A DNA stretch of 64,000 nucleotides from an uncultured Pelagibacteraceae bacterium. GTDB taxonomy: Bacteria; Pseudomonadota; Alphaproteobacteria; Pelagibacterales; Pelagibacteraceae. The stretch lies in assembly GCA_902588585.1 (NCBI GenBank), contig CACIPQ010000003.1, forward strand, positions 62,001 to 126,000. Reading direction: 5' to 3'. The notes beneath the pieces are model-generated. The model was not told where the DNA came from, ran no database searches, and saw nothing but the letters and a program-made list of their open reading frames with translations. Positions 40,035 through 48,945 of this stretch are shown here, in pieces. A program made the translations under genes and the position numbers. Every line of letters starts with the position of its first letter. Position 1 is the stretch's first letter.

Positions 40035-41954
40035 ATGAGCAGAGTAATCGGAATAGATTTAGGAACAACTAATTCATGCGTAGCAATAATGGAGGGAAAG
40101 CAAGCCAAAGTTATTGAGAATGCTGAAGGACAAAGAACAACTCCTTCGGTAGTTGCTTTTCTTGAAAAAGACGAAAGGTTGGTGGGACAACCTGCGAAAA
40201 GGCAAGCCGTTACAAATCCTAATGATACAATTTTTGCTGCTAAAAGATTAATAGGAAGAACTTTTGATGATCAATCTGTGAAAAAAGATGTCGAGAAAGT
40301 TCCATTTAACATAGTTAAGTCGGATAAAAATGATGCCTGGATAGAAGCTAAAGGTAAAAAATATTCTCCATCTCAGATATCAGCTTTTATTCTTCAAAAA
40401 ATGAAAGAAACAGCTGAAAAACATTTGGGTCAACCAGTTACTAAAGCAGTAATAACAGTACCAGCTTATTTTAATGATGCACAAAGACAGGCAACAAAAG
40501 ATGCTGGAAAAATTGCCGGCTTAGAAGTTTTGAGGATTATAAATGAGCCTACCGCAGCTTCATTAGCATATGGCTTAGATAAAAAAGGCGGAAAGAAAAT
40601 TGCTGTTTATGACCTTGGTGGTGGTACGTTTGATGTATCTATCTTAGAAATTGGTGATGGTGTTTTTGAAGTAAAATCTACAAATGGAGATACTTTTTTG
40701 GGAGGCGAAGATTTTGACGATACTATAGTAGATTATTTGGTTTCAGAATTTAAAAAAGATAGTGGGATTGATTTAAAAACCGATAAACTTGCTTTACAAA
40801 GATTAAAGGAGGCAGCAGAAAAAGCAAAAATAGAATTATCTTCTGCAACACAAACTGATATAAATCTTCCTTTTATTACAGCAGATAAAACAGGACCAAA
40901 ACATATTAATTTAAAATTTACTAGAGCTAAACTAGAGGCACTAGTCGAAAACCTAGTAGAAAGAACTTTAAAACCATGCAAAACCGCTCTTAAAGATTCA
41001 GGTTTTTCAGCGGCAGAGATCAACGAAGTAGTTTTAGTTGGCGGTATGACTAGAATGCCAAAAATTGTCGAGACTGTTAAAAACTTTTTTGGAAAAGATC
41101 CTAACAAAAGTGTTAACCCAGATGAAGTTGTTGCAATGGGGGCTGCAATTCAAGCAGGTGTATTACAAGGAGATGTAAAAGATGTTTTACTTTTAGATGT
41201 TACTCCGTTGTCCCTAGGTATTGAAACTCTTGGAGGAGTTTCTACAAAACTAATTGATAAAAATACAACAATACCAACTAAAAAAAGCCAGGTTTTTTCA
41301 ACTGCTGAAGATAATCAGCCTGCTGTATCGATAAGAGTACTGCAAGGTGAAAGAGAGATGGCTGCAGATAATAAAATTTTAGGTAACTTTGAACTTGTCG
41401 GAATTGCTCCTGCCCCAAGGGGAGTTCCACAAATTGAGGTAACCTTTGATATAGATGCAAACGGTATTGTTAATGTATCTGCTAAAGATAAAGGAACAGG
41501 CAAAGAGCAAAAAATTCAAATCCAAGCATCAGGTGGGTTGTCCGAAGAGGAAATTCAAAAAATGGTTAAAGACGCTGAAGCAAACAAGGAAACCGACAAG
41601 AAAAAAAGAGAGTCTGTGGATTCAAGAAATCAAGCAGATACCATAATTCATTCTACTGAAAAAAATCTTAAAGAACATGGTTCTAAAATCAACGAAGCTG
41701 AGAAAAAAGCTATAGAAACTGCTATTTCAGATCTAAGAAATGCTTTGAAAGGAACTGATACGGAAGAAGTAAAGAAAAAAACTCAATCTTTAATCCAAGC
41801 TTCAATGAAGTTAGGGGAAGCAGTTTATAAAAACCAGCAAAAACCTGATGGAAAAACTGCCGACAAAAAAGATAACAAAGATAATAAAGAAAAAGAGAAT
41901 GTTGTTGATGCAGAAGTCGTAGACGCAAAAGAAGATAAAGAAAAAAGAGCCTAA
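40035..41954 (+). CDS. dnaK: Chaperone DnaK (Hsp70)
   Basis: ATP-driven chaperone of the heat-shock system. The 639 residues have the normal ATPase domain ([59 protein letters not shown]), the linker [19 protein letters not shown], a substrate-binding beta domain and a helical lid ending in a charged tail ([13 protein letters not shown]). Codon use appears richer in G+C than neighbours, as expected for a highly expressed gene. Part of grpE-dnaK-dnaJ-dapB. Confidence 0.99.
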   Translation: MSRVIGIDLGTTNSCVAIMEGKQAKVIENAEGQRTTPSVVAFLEKDERLVGQPAKRQAVTNPNDTIFAAKRLIGRTFDDQSVKKDVEKVPFNIVKSDKNDAWIEAKGKKYSPSQISAFILQKMKETAEKHLGQPVTKAVITVPAYFNDAQRQATKDAGKIAGLEVLRIINEPTAASLAYGLDKKGGKKIAVYDLGGGTFDVSILEIGDGVFEVKSTNGDTFLGGEDFDDTIVDYLVSEFKKDSGIDLKTDKLALQRLKEAAEKAKIELSSATQTDINLPFITADKTGPKHINLKFTRAKLEALVENLVERTLKPCKTALKDSGFSAAEINEVVLVGGMTRMPKIVETVKNFFGKDPNKSVNPDEVVAMGAAIQAGVLQGDVKDVLLLDVTPLSLGIETLGGVSTKLIDKNTTIPTKKSQVFSTAEDNQPAVSIRVLQGEREMAADNKILGNFELVGIAPAPRGVPQIEVTFDIDANGIVNVSAKDKGTGKEQKIQIQASGGLSEEEIQKMVKDAEANKETDKKKRESVDSRNQADTIIHSTEKNLKEHGSKINEAEKKAIETAISDLRNALKGTDTEEVKKKTQSLIQASMKLGEAVYKNQQKPDGKTADKKDNKDNKEKENVVDAEVVDAKEDKEKRA

Positions 41955-41983
41955 GACTATAATTAATAGGAGCAAAGCTTCTC

Positions 41984-43114
41984 ATGGCAAAAAGAGATTA
42001 TTATGATGTCTTAGGTGTAAATAAATCAGCCAATAAAGACGAAATCAAAAAAGCTTACAGAAAATTAGCACTTAAATATCATCCAGATAAAAATAAGGAT
42101 GATAAAGGTGCCGAAGAAAAATTTAAAGAAGCAAGCGAAGCCTATCACGTACTTTCTGATGATAAAAGAAAAGCAAATTATGATCAGTTTGGTCATGCAG
42201 CTTTTCAAGGAGCTGGTGGGCAAGGAGGGTTTGGTAACTTTGATTTTTCTTCATCATTTTCTGATATTTTTGAAGATGTTTTTGGAGATTTTGGATTTGG
42301 AAGTTCTGGAAGATCAAGAAGAGGTAGATCAAATAATAGAGGAAATGATTTAAGATATGATGTCTCAATAGATTTAGATGATGCATTCACTGGTACAGAA
42401 AAAAAAATAAATTATACAACTTATAAAAAATGTAAAACTTGTTCTGGAGCTGGATCCAAACCAGGTTCAAAACCTTCTGCTTGTGGTTATTGTGGTGGAC
42501 AAGGAAGAGTAAGATCTAGCCAGGGATTTTTTACTATACAACAAACTTGTCCTGAGTGTGGTGGAGAAGGAGAAAAAATTACAAACCCATGTAACAACTG
42601 TAGTGGAGCAGGTAAAATACAATCGAATGAATCAGTTTCAGTAAAGATTCCAAAAGGTGTTGATGATGGAACAAGAATAAGAATTTCTGGAAAAGGAGAG
42701 GCTGGGAGTAAAGGGGGATCAAGTGGAGATTTGTATTTATTTGTATCTGTAGAACCTCATAATATTTTTAAAAGATCAGAGGAAAATCTCTATTATGAAT
42801 TGCCAATTTCCTTTACAGACGCAGCTCTAGGAGCAGCTGTAGAAGTGCCTTCTATTGATGGTGGAAAAACAAAAATTAAAATTCCATCTGGAACTCAGAG
42901 TGGAAAACAGTTAAGACTTAAGGGAAAGGGTATGCCGGTCCTAAAAAGAAATATATTTGGAGATCTTTATATTAGAATTGTTACTGAGGTACCAACTTCT
43001 TTAAACAAAAGACAAAAAGAGTTGTTAGCAGAATTTAAAACTCTGGAAGACACTAAATCAAATCCATTAATTAAAAGTTTCTTTGATAAAGCTAAAAAAT
43101 TCTGGAAAAACTAA
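41984..43114 (+). CDS. dnaJ: Chaperone DnaJ (Hsp40)
   Basis: J-domain co-chaperone that delivers substrates to DnaK and triggers ATP hydrolysis. The 376 residues have the J domain ([15 protein letters not shown] with the HPD motif), a Gly/Phe-rich stretch (about 75-110, [14 protein letters not shown]), four CxxCxGxG-type zinc repeats ([32 protein letters not shown]) and the C-terminal client domains. A clear AGGAG ribosome-binding site lies near 41970. It is immediately followed by dapB. Confidence 0.98.
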   Translation: MAKRDYYDVLGVNKSANKDEIKKAYRKLALKYHPDKNKDDKGAEEKFKEASEAYHVLSDDKRKANYDQFGHAAFQGAGGQGGFGNFDFSSSFSDIFEDVFGDFGFGSSGRSRRGRSNNRGNDLRYDVSIDLDDAFTGTEKKINYTTYKKCKTCSGAGSKPGSKPSACGYCGGQGRVRSSQGFFTIQQTCPECGGEGEKITNPCNNCSGAGKIQSNESVSVKIPKGVDDGTRIRISGKGEAGSKGGSSGDLYLFVSVEPHNIFKRSEENLYYELPISFTDAALGAAVEVPSIDGGKTKIKIPSGTQSGKQLRLKGKGMPVLKRNIFGDLYIRIVTEVPTSLNKRQKELLAEFKTLEDTKSNPLIKSFFDKAKKFWKN

Positions 43115-43891
43115 ATGAAAAAAATTAATTTAACTATTACTGGATGTCTAGGCAGAATGGGTCAGCAACTCATTAAATCTTCTAAAATTTCCAAAAATTT
43201 TAGACTTGTTTCTGTTACGGAAAACAGGATGGTTAATAAAAAAATAGCGGGTTTAAAACCTCAATTAAATTCAAAAAATGCATTTAAAAATGCAAGCGTA
43301 ATTATAGATTTTACAGTTCCAAAATGTACTCTTGAAGTACTAAAAATTGCTTCAAAATTAAAAAAAAGAGTAGTTATTGGAACAACAGGTTTTTCTAAAA
43401 AAGAAGAGAAATTAATAAAAAAATATTCTAGAAAAATACCTATACTCAAAGCGGGAAATATGAGCTTAGGTGTAAATTTACTGGTTTATTTAACTGAGAT
43501 TGCATCAAAGTCGCTTGGAAATAATTTTTTAAGCAAAGTTTTTGAAGTACATCATAAACATAAAAAAGATCATCCTTCAGGTACAGCTCTAATGCTCGGA
43601 AAAGGTATAGCAGTAGGAAAAAATAAAGATTTAAATAAAATTATGGGGAAAAAATATTTTAATAGAAAATCTTTTCCATACAGCAAAAAAATCAATTTTA
43701 ATTCCCTTAGAAAGGGTAAAATCGTTGGAGAACACCAGGTAAAATTTTCAAGTGGAAAAGAAATAGTCACTTTGAATCACGAATCTTTTGATAGAGCTTT
43801 ATACTCAGAAGGGGCCTTAACTGCAGCAAAGTGGTTAATAAATAAAAAACCAGGTTTATACTCGATGAGAAATGTTTTAAATTTTAAATAA
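43115..43891 (+). CDS. dapB: 4-hydroxy-tetrahydrodipicolinate reductase
   Basis: Lysine/diaminopimelate pathway reductase. The 258 residues show the Rossmann start LTITGCLGRMGQQLI, VVIGTTGFSKKEE, the conserved FEVHHKHKKDHPSGTALMLG (catalytic histidine pair and Lys) and the C-terminal FDRALYSEGALTAAKWL. The ATG directly follows the dnaJ stop codon. The dnaJ-dapB-nth order is found in SAR11-type genomes. Confidence 0.97.
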   Translation: MKKINLTITGCLGRMGQQLIKSSKISKNFRLVSVTENRMVNKKIAGLKPQLNSKNAFKNASVIIDFTVPKCTLEVLKIASKLKKRVVIGTTGFSKKEEKLIKKYSRKIPILKAGNMSLGVNLLVYLTEIASKSLGNNFLSKVFEVHHKHKKDHPSGTALMLGKGIAVGKNKDLNKIMGKKYFNRKSFPYSKKINFNSLRKGKIVGEHQVKFSSGKEIVTLNHESFDRALYSEGALTAAKWLINKKPGLYSMRNVLNFK

Positions 43892-43901
43892 ATTTAAAAC
43901 A

Positions 43902-44555
43902 ATGAGTGCAAATAAAAGAGCTAAAATAATATTAAAAATCCTTAATCAAATTTATCCGAAGACACCCATTCCGCTAAAACACAAAAATACATTCACCTTA
44001 TTGGTCTCTGTAGCCTTGTCTGCACAAACTACAGATCTTAACGTAAATAAAGCCACTAAAAATATATATCCAAAATATTATAAACCAGAACATTTTGTAA
44101 AATTAGGAAGAAAAAAAATTGAAAAATTAATAAAGAGTTTAGGTTTTTTTAGAAATAAAGCTAAAAGTGTTTATTTACTCTCAAAACAATTGATAAAAAA
44201 ACATGGTGGAAAAGTACCCAAAAATTTTGAGGACCTGGAAAATTTACAAGGTGTAGGACACAAAACAGCAAGTGTAGTGATGTCCCAAGGATTTGGACAT
44301 CCAGCCTTTCCCGTAGACACTCACATTCATCGTTTAGCACAAAGATGGGGCTTAACTAATGGTAAAAATGTTGTTCAAACTGAAAAGGATTTAAAAAAAT
44401 TATTTCCTAAAAAATCTTGGAATAAACTTCATCTTCAAATAATTTATTATGGAAGAGAATATTGTAAGGCAAGAGAATGTTATGGTCTAACTTGTAAAAT
44501 CTGTACCACTTGTTATCCTGATCGAAAAAAACCAGTTAAAACAAAGAAAGCTTAA
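43902..44555 (+). CDS. nth: Endonuclease III
   Basis: DNA glycosylase/AP lyase for oxidised pyrimidines. The 217 residues have the helix-hairpin-helix LENLQGVGHKTASVVMSQGFG with the catalytic lysine, the catalytic aspartate in FPVDTHIHRLAQRWG, and the 4Fe-4S cysteines CKARECYGLTCKICTTC (C-x6-C-x2-C-x5-C type). Length normal. It sits between dapB (10-bp gap) and the PfkB kinase (1-bp gap). Confidence 0.97.
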   Translation: MSANKRAKIILKILNQIYPKTPIPLKHKNTFTLLVSVALSAQTTDLNVNKATKNIYPKYYKPEHFVKLGRKKIEKLIKSLGFFRNKAKSVYLLSKQLIKKHGGKVPKNFEDLENLQGVGHKTASVVMSQGFGHPAFPVDTHIHRLAQRWGLTNGKNVVQTEKDLKKLFPKKSWNKLHLQIIYYGREYCKARECYGLTCKICTTCYPDRKKPVKTKKA

Positions 44556-44556
44556 T

Positions 44557-45486
44557 ATGAAAATTTTAGGGGTTGGAAATGCAATAGTAGATGTCATCTG
44601 CAAAGTGGATGATAATTTCTTGACTAAAAATAATCTTACTAAAAGTACAATGAAATTAGTTGATGAAAAAGAATTTAAAAGTCTATTATCCAATTTGAAA
44701 ATTGAAGAAACGGTCGCAGGTGGATCTGTTGCGAATTCTATTGTAGGTCTTGCGCAACTAGGAAACGATGTAGGTTTTATTGGTAAAGTTAATGATGATG
44801 AACTCGGCAACAAATATGAAGAGGGTTTGAGAAAAGAAAAAGTAAAATACTTTTATTCAAAGAAAAAAGAAAAATTACCCACCGGAACTTGTTTAATTTT
44901 AATAACTCCTGACTCAGAAAGAACTATGTGTGTTTTTTTAGGGATTGCAGGGGAAATTAGTGAAAATGATATTGATGTCAATATTATTAAAAAAAGTGAA
45001 ATAATTTTTTTAGAAGGCTATCTTTGGGACAAAGGTAATCCAAAAAAAGCATTCGAAAAAGCTATCAAAAACTCAAACAAAGTTGCAATGTCATTATCTG
45101 ATAAATTTTGTGTCGATAGGCACAAATCTCATTTTCTAGATTTGGTAAAAAATAAATTGGATATTACGTTTGCAAATGAGCAGGAAATTTTATCTCTAAT
45201 AAATGCTAAAAATTTTGATGAAGTAATTTCTTTTGGAAAAAATCTTGGAAAGTTAATTATTATAACTCGAGGAGAAAAGGGTAGTATAGGAATACATAAA
45301 GATAATTTGGTTGAATGTGATATTCAAAAAAATTTAAAAATTGTTGACTTAACAGGTGCTGGTGATCTTTTTGCTGCTGGATTTTTAAACGGCTATATAA
45401 ATAATTTTTCATTAAAAGAGAGTCTTGAAAAGGGCACCGAAATGTCTTCAAGAATTATCCAAAAAATTGGAGCTAGGCTTTCTTAA
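44557..45486 (+). CDS. PfkB-family carbohydrate/nucleoside kinase
   Basis: Ribokinase-fold kinase of 309 residues with the first signature GGSVANSIVGLAQLGNDVGFIGKV (key part GGSVANSI near residue 50) and the second signature DLTGAGDLFAAGFLNGY with the catalytic Asp near residue 270. The N-terminus MKILGVGNAIVDVICKV resembles adenosine kinase-like proteins of Alphaproteobacteria. Substrate is probably adenosine or a sugar; the sequence alone does not decide. The last 14 bp overlap the convergent ArfA-like gene. Confidence 0.88.
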   Translation: MKILGVGNAIVDVICKVDDNFLTKNNLTKSTMKLVDEKEFKSLLSNLKIEETVAGGSVANSIVGLAQLGNDVGFIGKVNDDELGNKYEEGLRKEKVKYFYSKKKEKLPTGTCLILITPDSERTMCVFLGIAGEISENDIDVNIIKKSEIIFLEGYLWDKGNPKKAFEKAIKNSNKVAMSLSDKFCVDRHKSHFLDLVKNKLDITFANEQEILSLINAKNFDEVISFGKNLGKLIIITRGEKGSIGIHKDNLVECDIQKNLKIVDLTGAGDLFAAGFLNGYINNFSLKESLEKGTEMSSRIIQKIGARLS

Positions 45487-45589
45487 ACTTCTTCCTACTG
45501 TAGCTACCTTTTCCCTTTTTAGGTTTTACAATACGTTTTTGATATTTTTTTGAAAATAAATCTTTAGCAAAAATATTTCTTTTTTTCAC
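45473..45589 (-). CDS. arfA: ArfA-like alternative ribosome-rescue factor (38 aa)
   Basis: A tiny basic protein starting at GTG 45589: MKKRNIFAKDLFSKKYQKR, then IVKPKKGKGSYSRKKFKKA. The stretch KKGKGSYxRK matches the core motif of E. coli ArfA (KKGKGSYMRK), preceded in both by a Phe/Tyr-Arg/Gln-Arg-Val type segment. ArfA recruits RF2 to ribosomes stalled on mRNA without a stop codon, as a backup to tmRNA. The GTG overlaps the stop of the upstream regulator (GTGA), and AAGGA lies 8 nt before it. Unlike E. coli ArfA it lacks the long hydrophobic tail and ends in a normal stop, 14 bp inside the convergent kinase gene. Confidence 0.75.
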   Translation of the reverse strand: MKKRNIFAKDLFSKKYQKRIVKPKKGKGSYSRKKFKKA

Positions 45590-46218
45590 AAAGAATATCC
45601 TTCTTTGGAATTCTTTATAAAATCGTTATCGTTAAAGTGACTTTTTATTTTTTGCCTTAATCTATAAATATGAGTCTCAATAGTGTGGGTTTCCGTTTCT
45701 GATGAATATTTCCAGATATTTTTCAATATATAGTCTCGACTTAAGGGCTTGTTAGAAAAATATAACATTTCAAGAAAAATAACCTCTTTTTCTGTAACTT
45801 TAAGGATTGTATCATTTTTTTTTAAAACTCTTGAATTTTTATCAAGAATATAATTTTTGATTTTTATTAAAGAATTTTTCTTAAATTCATGCTTCTTGCA
45901 TATGTCTATAATATCTTGATTAAATTGAACCACATTAAGTGGTAGTTTTACAATCAGCGAAAAATCATCTTTAAATTTATTTATTTTATTATTTTTTTGA
46001 ATAAGTATTTTAGGAATCATTATATCTTGTAACAAAATTTTTTTTTCATTTTCTAGTTCTACAATTATGGCATTAAATTTTCCATCTATTAAATCTTTGT
46101 TATTAATGTTTTTTGATATCAGGTTAAATCCAAAAAACGATTTTATTTCTTCTAAAGACTTAGTAAAATTTTCATTGCAAAAGCATGCAACGTTAATATT
46201 GTAGGTCTCGTTATGCAT
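45586..46218 (-). CDS. Atypical OmpR/PhoB-type response regulator with degenerate receiver
   Basis: DNA-binding protein of 210 residues. The C-terminal part (about 118-210) is an OmpR-type winged helix: VTEKEVIFLEML, SRDYILKNIWKYSS and THTIETHIYRLRQKI. The N-terminal receiver-like part has lost the acidic pair (CFCNEN at 12-17), and the phospho-acceptor position reads Glu55 in AIIVELEN, while Lys92 is kept. It may therefore work without phosphorylation. No histidine kinase is adjacent. It is translationally coupled to the ArfA-like ORF and shares the hexamer ATGCAT with the start of the divergent L,D-transpeptidase. Confidence 0.82.
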   Translation of the reverse strand: MHNETYNINVACFCNENFTKSLEEIKSFFGFNLISKNINNKDLIDGKFNAIIVELENEKKILLQDIMIPKILIQKNNKINKFKDDFSLIVKLPLNVVQFNQDIIDICKKHEFKKNSLIKIKNYILDKNSRVLKKNDTILKVTEKEVIFLEMLYFSNKPLSRDYILKNIWKYSSETETHTIETHIYRLRQKIKSHFNDNDFIKNSKEGYSL

Positions 46219-46704
46219 ATATATTTAAAAAAAAAAATTCTTTATTTTAAGGATTATAGGATAAAATGCTCAATAGGTAAAAGGGGTTTAACTTCAAGAA
46301 AAAGAGAGGGTGATCTCAAAACTCCTAAGGGAAAATTCAAATTTAACCTCTTATTTTATAGAGCAGATAGAATCAAAAATATTCGCACAAAAATCAAAAG
46401 AAAAAAAATTAGAAGAAATTTTGGGTGGTGTGATGATCCATATTCAAAATGGTATAATAAATTAATTCGTTTCCCATTTAAAAAAAGCGCTGAAAAATTA
46501 TACTTAAGAAACAACATGTATGATTTAATATTGGTTTTAAATTTTAATACAAAACCAGTGATTAAAAATAAAGGTAGTGCAATATTTCTACATATTGCAA
46601 ATAAAAAATTTAACCCCACAAAAGGATGTATTGCTATACAAAAAAAAGATTTAATTAAAATTTTGCCTTATATTACAAAAAAAACAAAAATCTATATTAC
46701 TTAA
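46213..46704 (+). CDS. L,D-transpeptidase (YkuD domain)
   Basis: Cysteine transpeptidase that forms 3-3 links in peptidoglycan or attaches proteins to it. The 163 residues contain the catalytic pattern His127 (FLHIAN) ... TKGCIAI with Cys139, and the substrate-loop-like KREGDLKTPKG near residue 30. No signal peptide or membrane helix is evident at the N-terminus, odd for a periplasmic enzyme; the known cytoplasm-to-periplasm route is unclear. Its ATG is part of ATGCAT, which also encodes the start of the divergent regulator. Converges with yggS by an 8-bp overlap. Confidence 0.87.
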   Translation: MHIYLKKKILYFKDYRIKCSIGKRGLTSRKREGDLKTPKGKFKFNLLFYRADRIKNIRTKIKRKKIRRNFGWCDDPYSKWYNKLIRFPFKKSAEKLYLRNNMYDLILVLNFNTKPVIKNKGSAIFLHIANKKFNPTKGCIAIQKKDLIKILPYITKKTKIYIT

Positions 46705-47359
46705 TATTTCTTGGTCCTAAAATTCCAGATCCAATTCTTAAAAAAGTTGCCTTAAATTTTATAGCCAATTCATAGTCAGAAGACATGCCCATACTTAAAT
46801 TTTTTAGTCCAAGCTCAGAATTTAAATTTGAAATGTCTTGAAAATATCTAGCTGTATTTTCATCATTTGGCGGAATAACCATCAATCCTATAATATTTAG
46901 TTTTGCTTCTTTAACACAATACTTTAAAAAATCTTTTGCATCTTTGGCATAAATTCCAGATTTTTGATTTTCATTTCCAATATTAATTTGAATAAAATAA
47001 GATATTTTTTTGTTAAATTCAGATTCGCTTTTTTTTAAAGCATCAGCCAACTTAATATTGTCTAAAGAATGAATAAAATCAAATAAACGTACCGCCTTTT
47101 TAACTTTATTAGTTTGCAATTTCCCAACCATATGAATTTTTAAATCTTTGTGCTCTTCTTTAATTTGACTCCACTTTCCAACAGCTTCTTGAACTTTATT
47201 TTCACCAAAATGACAATGGCCAAAATCAATGAGAGGTTTTAATTTTTGTATTGAAAATGTTTTAGAAACACAAATTATATTTGGTTTAACTACATTATAA
47301 TTTAAACTTTCTATATTATGTTGTATCAATTTTAGCTTATTTATAGTTTCATCACTCAT
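46697..47359 (-). CDS. yggS: PLP homeostasis protein (YggS/PROSC family)
   Basis: Pyridoxal phosphate-binding protein that buffers cellular PLP. Single-domain alanine racemase-like barrel of 220 residues with the PLP-lysine in ICVSKTFSIQKL near residue 33, FGENKVQEAVGKW, HMVGKLQTNKVKKA and LSMGMSSDYELAIKFKATFLRIGSGILG (key part SMGMSSDYELAI). The ATG overlaps the ATG of the divergent gene at 47358 in the tetramer CATG. Confidence 0.95.
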   Translation of the reverse strand: MSDETINKLKLIQHNIESLNYNVVKPNIICVSKTFSIQKLKPLIDFGHCHFGENKVQEAVGKWSQIKEEHKDLKIHMVGKLQTNKVKKAVRLFDFIHSLDNIKLADALKKSESEFNKKISYFIQINIGNENQKSGIYAKDAKDFLKYCVKEAKLNIIGLMVIPPNDENTARYFQDISNLNSELGLKNLSMGMSSDYELAIKFKATFLRIGSGILGPRNIK

Positions 47360-47936
47360 GATAAAAAAATTTCACCTATATTTCATAACAGAAAAACTAG
47401 AAGAACTTAACCTAGATTATGTAAAAAAAATAGGTGCTATTTTAATTTTAAGAAATCCAAATAAATTTAAAAAAAGTGATTTAAAAACATTTAATAACAA
47501 ATGTAGCAAAAGAAATATCAGCTTATTCATTCCTAATGATATAAAAACTTTATTTTTTCTTGGATCAAAAAAATTCTATATATCTGCTTATAACAAAAAA
47601 CAGTTTAAGCATTTAAAAAAAATAAATCCCAACATAGAAATCATTGGAAGTGCTCACAATGTGCCTGAAATCAATGAGAAAATACGTCAAGGTTGTGATT
47701 ATATCGTCTTATCGAGAATATTTGAAACATCCAATAAATATAAAAAAGGTCACCTCGGAACAATGAAATTTAACCTATTAACAAGAAATTTTTCAAAAAA
47801 ATTTATAGCCTTAGGGGGATTAAACGAAAAAAATTTTAGAAAAATAAATATTTTAAATATTCACGGATGTGCCTTATCTGGGGACAAAAAAAAAGCCGGC
47901 AAATACATGCCGGCTTTTTTAAAAAATAATTTTTAG
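47358..47936 (+). CDS. Degenerate ThiE/TenI-like protein
   Basis: A 192-residue TIM-barrel-like protein resembling thiamine phosphate synthase: LFIPNDIKTLFFLGSKKFYIS corresponds to the pyrimidine-binding part, DYIVLSRIFETSNKYKKGHLG to the GADYVxxGPIFxTxTK region, and FIALGGLNEKN to the IGGI motif. Several usual active-site residues differ (no clear Q-R-K in strand 2), so it may be a non-catalytic TenI-like protein. Found beside yggS in Alphaproteobacteria. Its last codons (from about 47886) form a bidirectional terminator hairpin, so the C-terminus KKKAGKYMPAFLKNNF is shaped by that structure. Confidence 0.7.
   Translation: MIKKFHLYFITEKLEELNLDYVKKIGAILILRNPNKFKKSDLKTFNNKCSKRNISLFIPNDIKTLFFLGSKKFYISAYNKKQFKHLKKINPNIEIIGSAHNVPEINEKIRQGCDYIVLSRIFETSNKYKKGHLGTMKFNLLTRNFSKKFIALGGLNEKNFRKINILNIHGCALSGDKKKAGKYMPAFLKNNF
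47886..47920. terminator. Bidirectional rho-independent terminator inside the ThiE-like gene
   Basis: Perfect 6-bp G+C stem GCCGGC (47895-47900) and GCCGGC (47909-47914), loop AAATACAT, flanked by nine A (47886-47894) and six T (47915-47920). It can end transcripts from both the plus-strand ThiE-like gene, within its own last codons, and the minus-strand porin gene just beyond its stop (47941). The stem is among the most G+C-rich short sequences in the region. Confidence 0.92.
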
Positions 47937-47940
47937 TTAC

Positions 47941-48945
47941 TTAAAACGCAACTGTCATTTGGAATGCAGTTTCTTCTGAAGTTCTTCCAGAAGTATAAGT
48001 AGCGTTGTCAACTTCTTGTTGAACGATACCTAAAGTCATTCCACCAGCAGTGTAAGAAAGAGAGATTGAATCCCATTCTTGAGTAACGTCAGCCGCTGTG
48101 TCAGCAGTTTTTCTAGATTCTGCTTCGTTGTAAGAAACAGAAAGGCTGTCAGAAATTTTATATGAAACTCCAATGTACTCATTCACATAAATATTTTCAG
48201 CAGTTCCTTCTACAGATACCGCTCCTTTTTGGTAACCTAAAGATAATGGACCAGATGAGTACTTGATGTAAGCAGTACCTTCTTCTTGGTCTCTATCACC
48301 AGTAGTAAGAGCTTTAGTGTTTAGCATTGCATAACCAACACCAACATCTAAACCTTCCATCATAGGAACAGCACCTTTAACTACAACTGAGTAACCGTCT
48401 TCTGAACCGTCAGCATCAACACCTGAAGAACCTTTTTCAGTAGCTGCATCACCTGCACCATGTTCCCATGTGTAAGCTGCATCAACTGTAAAACCACTTC
48501 CCATAATGTCTGCTTGAGTAACTCGTAGCGAGTAAGTACCATCGATACCATTTACGTCTTTGATTGATCCAGTTATCGCGTTTGCTTCTTCAAAAGCAGT
48601 AGGCGTAACGTCATCAATTGCAGACATAGGATCGCCAGCAGATGTCATCGCTAATGTCGCAGTAGTTCCCAATACGTTTCCGAATACGATTTCAGAATCG
48701 TTGAAAGCCATTGCGTCAGTTATTGTTTGTTTGTAACTAACAGTAGTACCGTTATCTAATTCACCAGAACCAGTAACAGATAATTCCTTATCCATTCCTA
48801 ATGGGTTTCCAGTTGTGTGATAACCACTACCTTTAGAGTAAGATGCTACCATGCTACCAGACATTGATACGTCACCTGCGTTTGCAGAAGTAACAGCCAA
48901 TGCACCAGCTAGAGCAGATAGTCCTACTTTAGTTAATGTTTTCAT
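47941..48945 (-). CDS. Outer-membrane porin
   Basis: A 334-residue beta-barrel protein. A clear signal peptide (MKTLTKVGLSALAGALAVTSANA) precedes alternating strands with turns rich in Gly, Asp and Ser, and the C-terminus ends in phenylalanine (AFQMTVAF), the usual outer-membrane assembly signal. It belongs with Gram-negative porins; in SAR11-type cells such a porin is highly abundant. Expression features agree: a strong AAGGAG 6 nt before the ATG, a structured leader, a strong terminator, and codon use richer in G+C than nearby genes. Substrate range is not predictable. Confidence 0.92.
   Translation of the reverse strand: MKTLTKVGLSALAGALAVTSANAGDVSMSGSMVASYSKGSGYHTTGNPLGMDKELSVTGSGELDNGTTVSYKQTITDAMAFNDSEIVFGNVLGTTATLAMTSAGDPMSAIDDVTPTAFEEANAITGSIKDVNGIDGTYSLRVTQADIMGSGFTVDAAYTWEHGAGDAATEKGSSGVDADGSEDGYSVVVKGAVPMMEGLDVGVGYAMLNTKALTTGDRDQEEGTAYIKYSSGPLSLGYQKGAVSVEGTAENIYVNEYIGVSYKISDSLSVSYNEAESRKTADTAADVTQEWDSISLSYTAGGMTLGIVQQEVDNATYTSGRTSEETAFQMTVAF

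Noticed and set aside
41278-42390. Minus-strand ORFs opposite dnaK and dnaJ
   Set aside because: They mirror the codon pattern of the strongly conserved chaperone frames and have no independent features.
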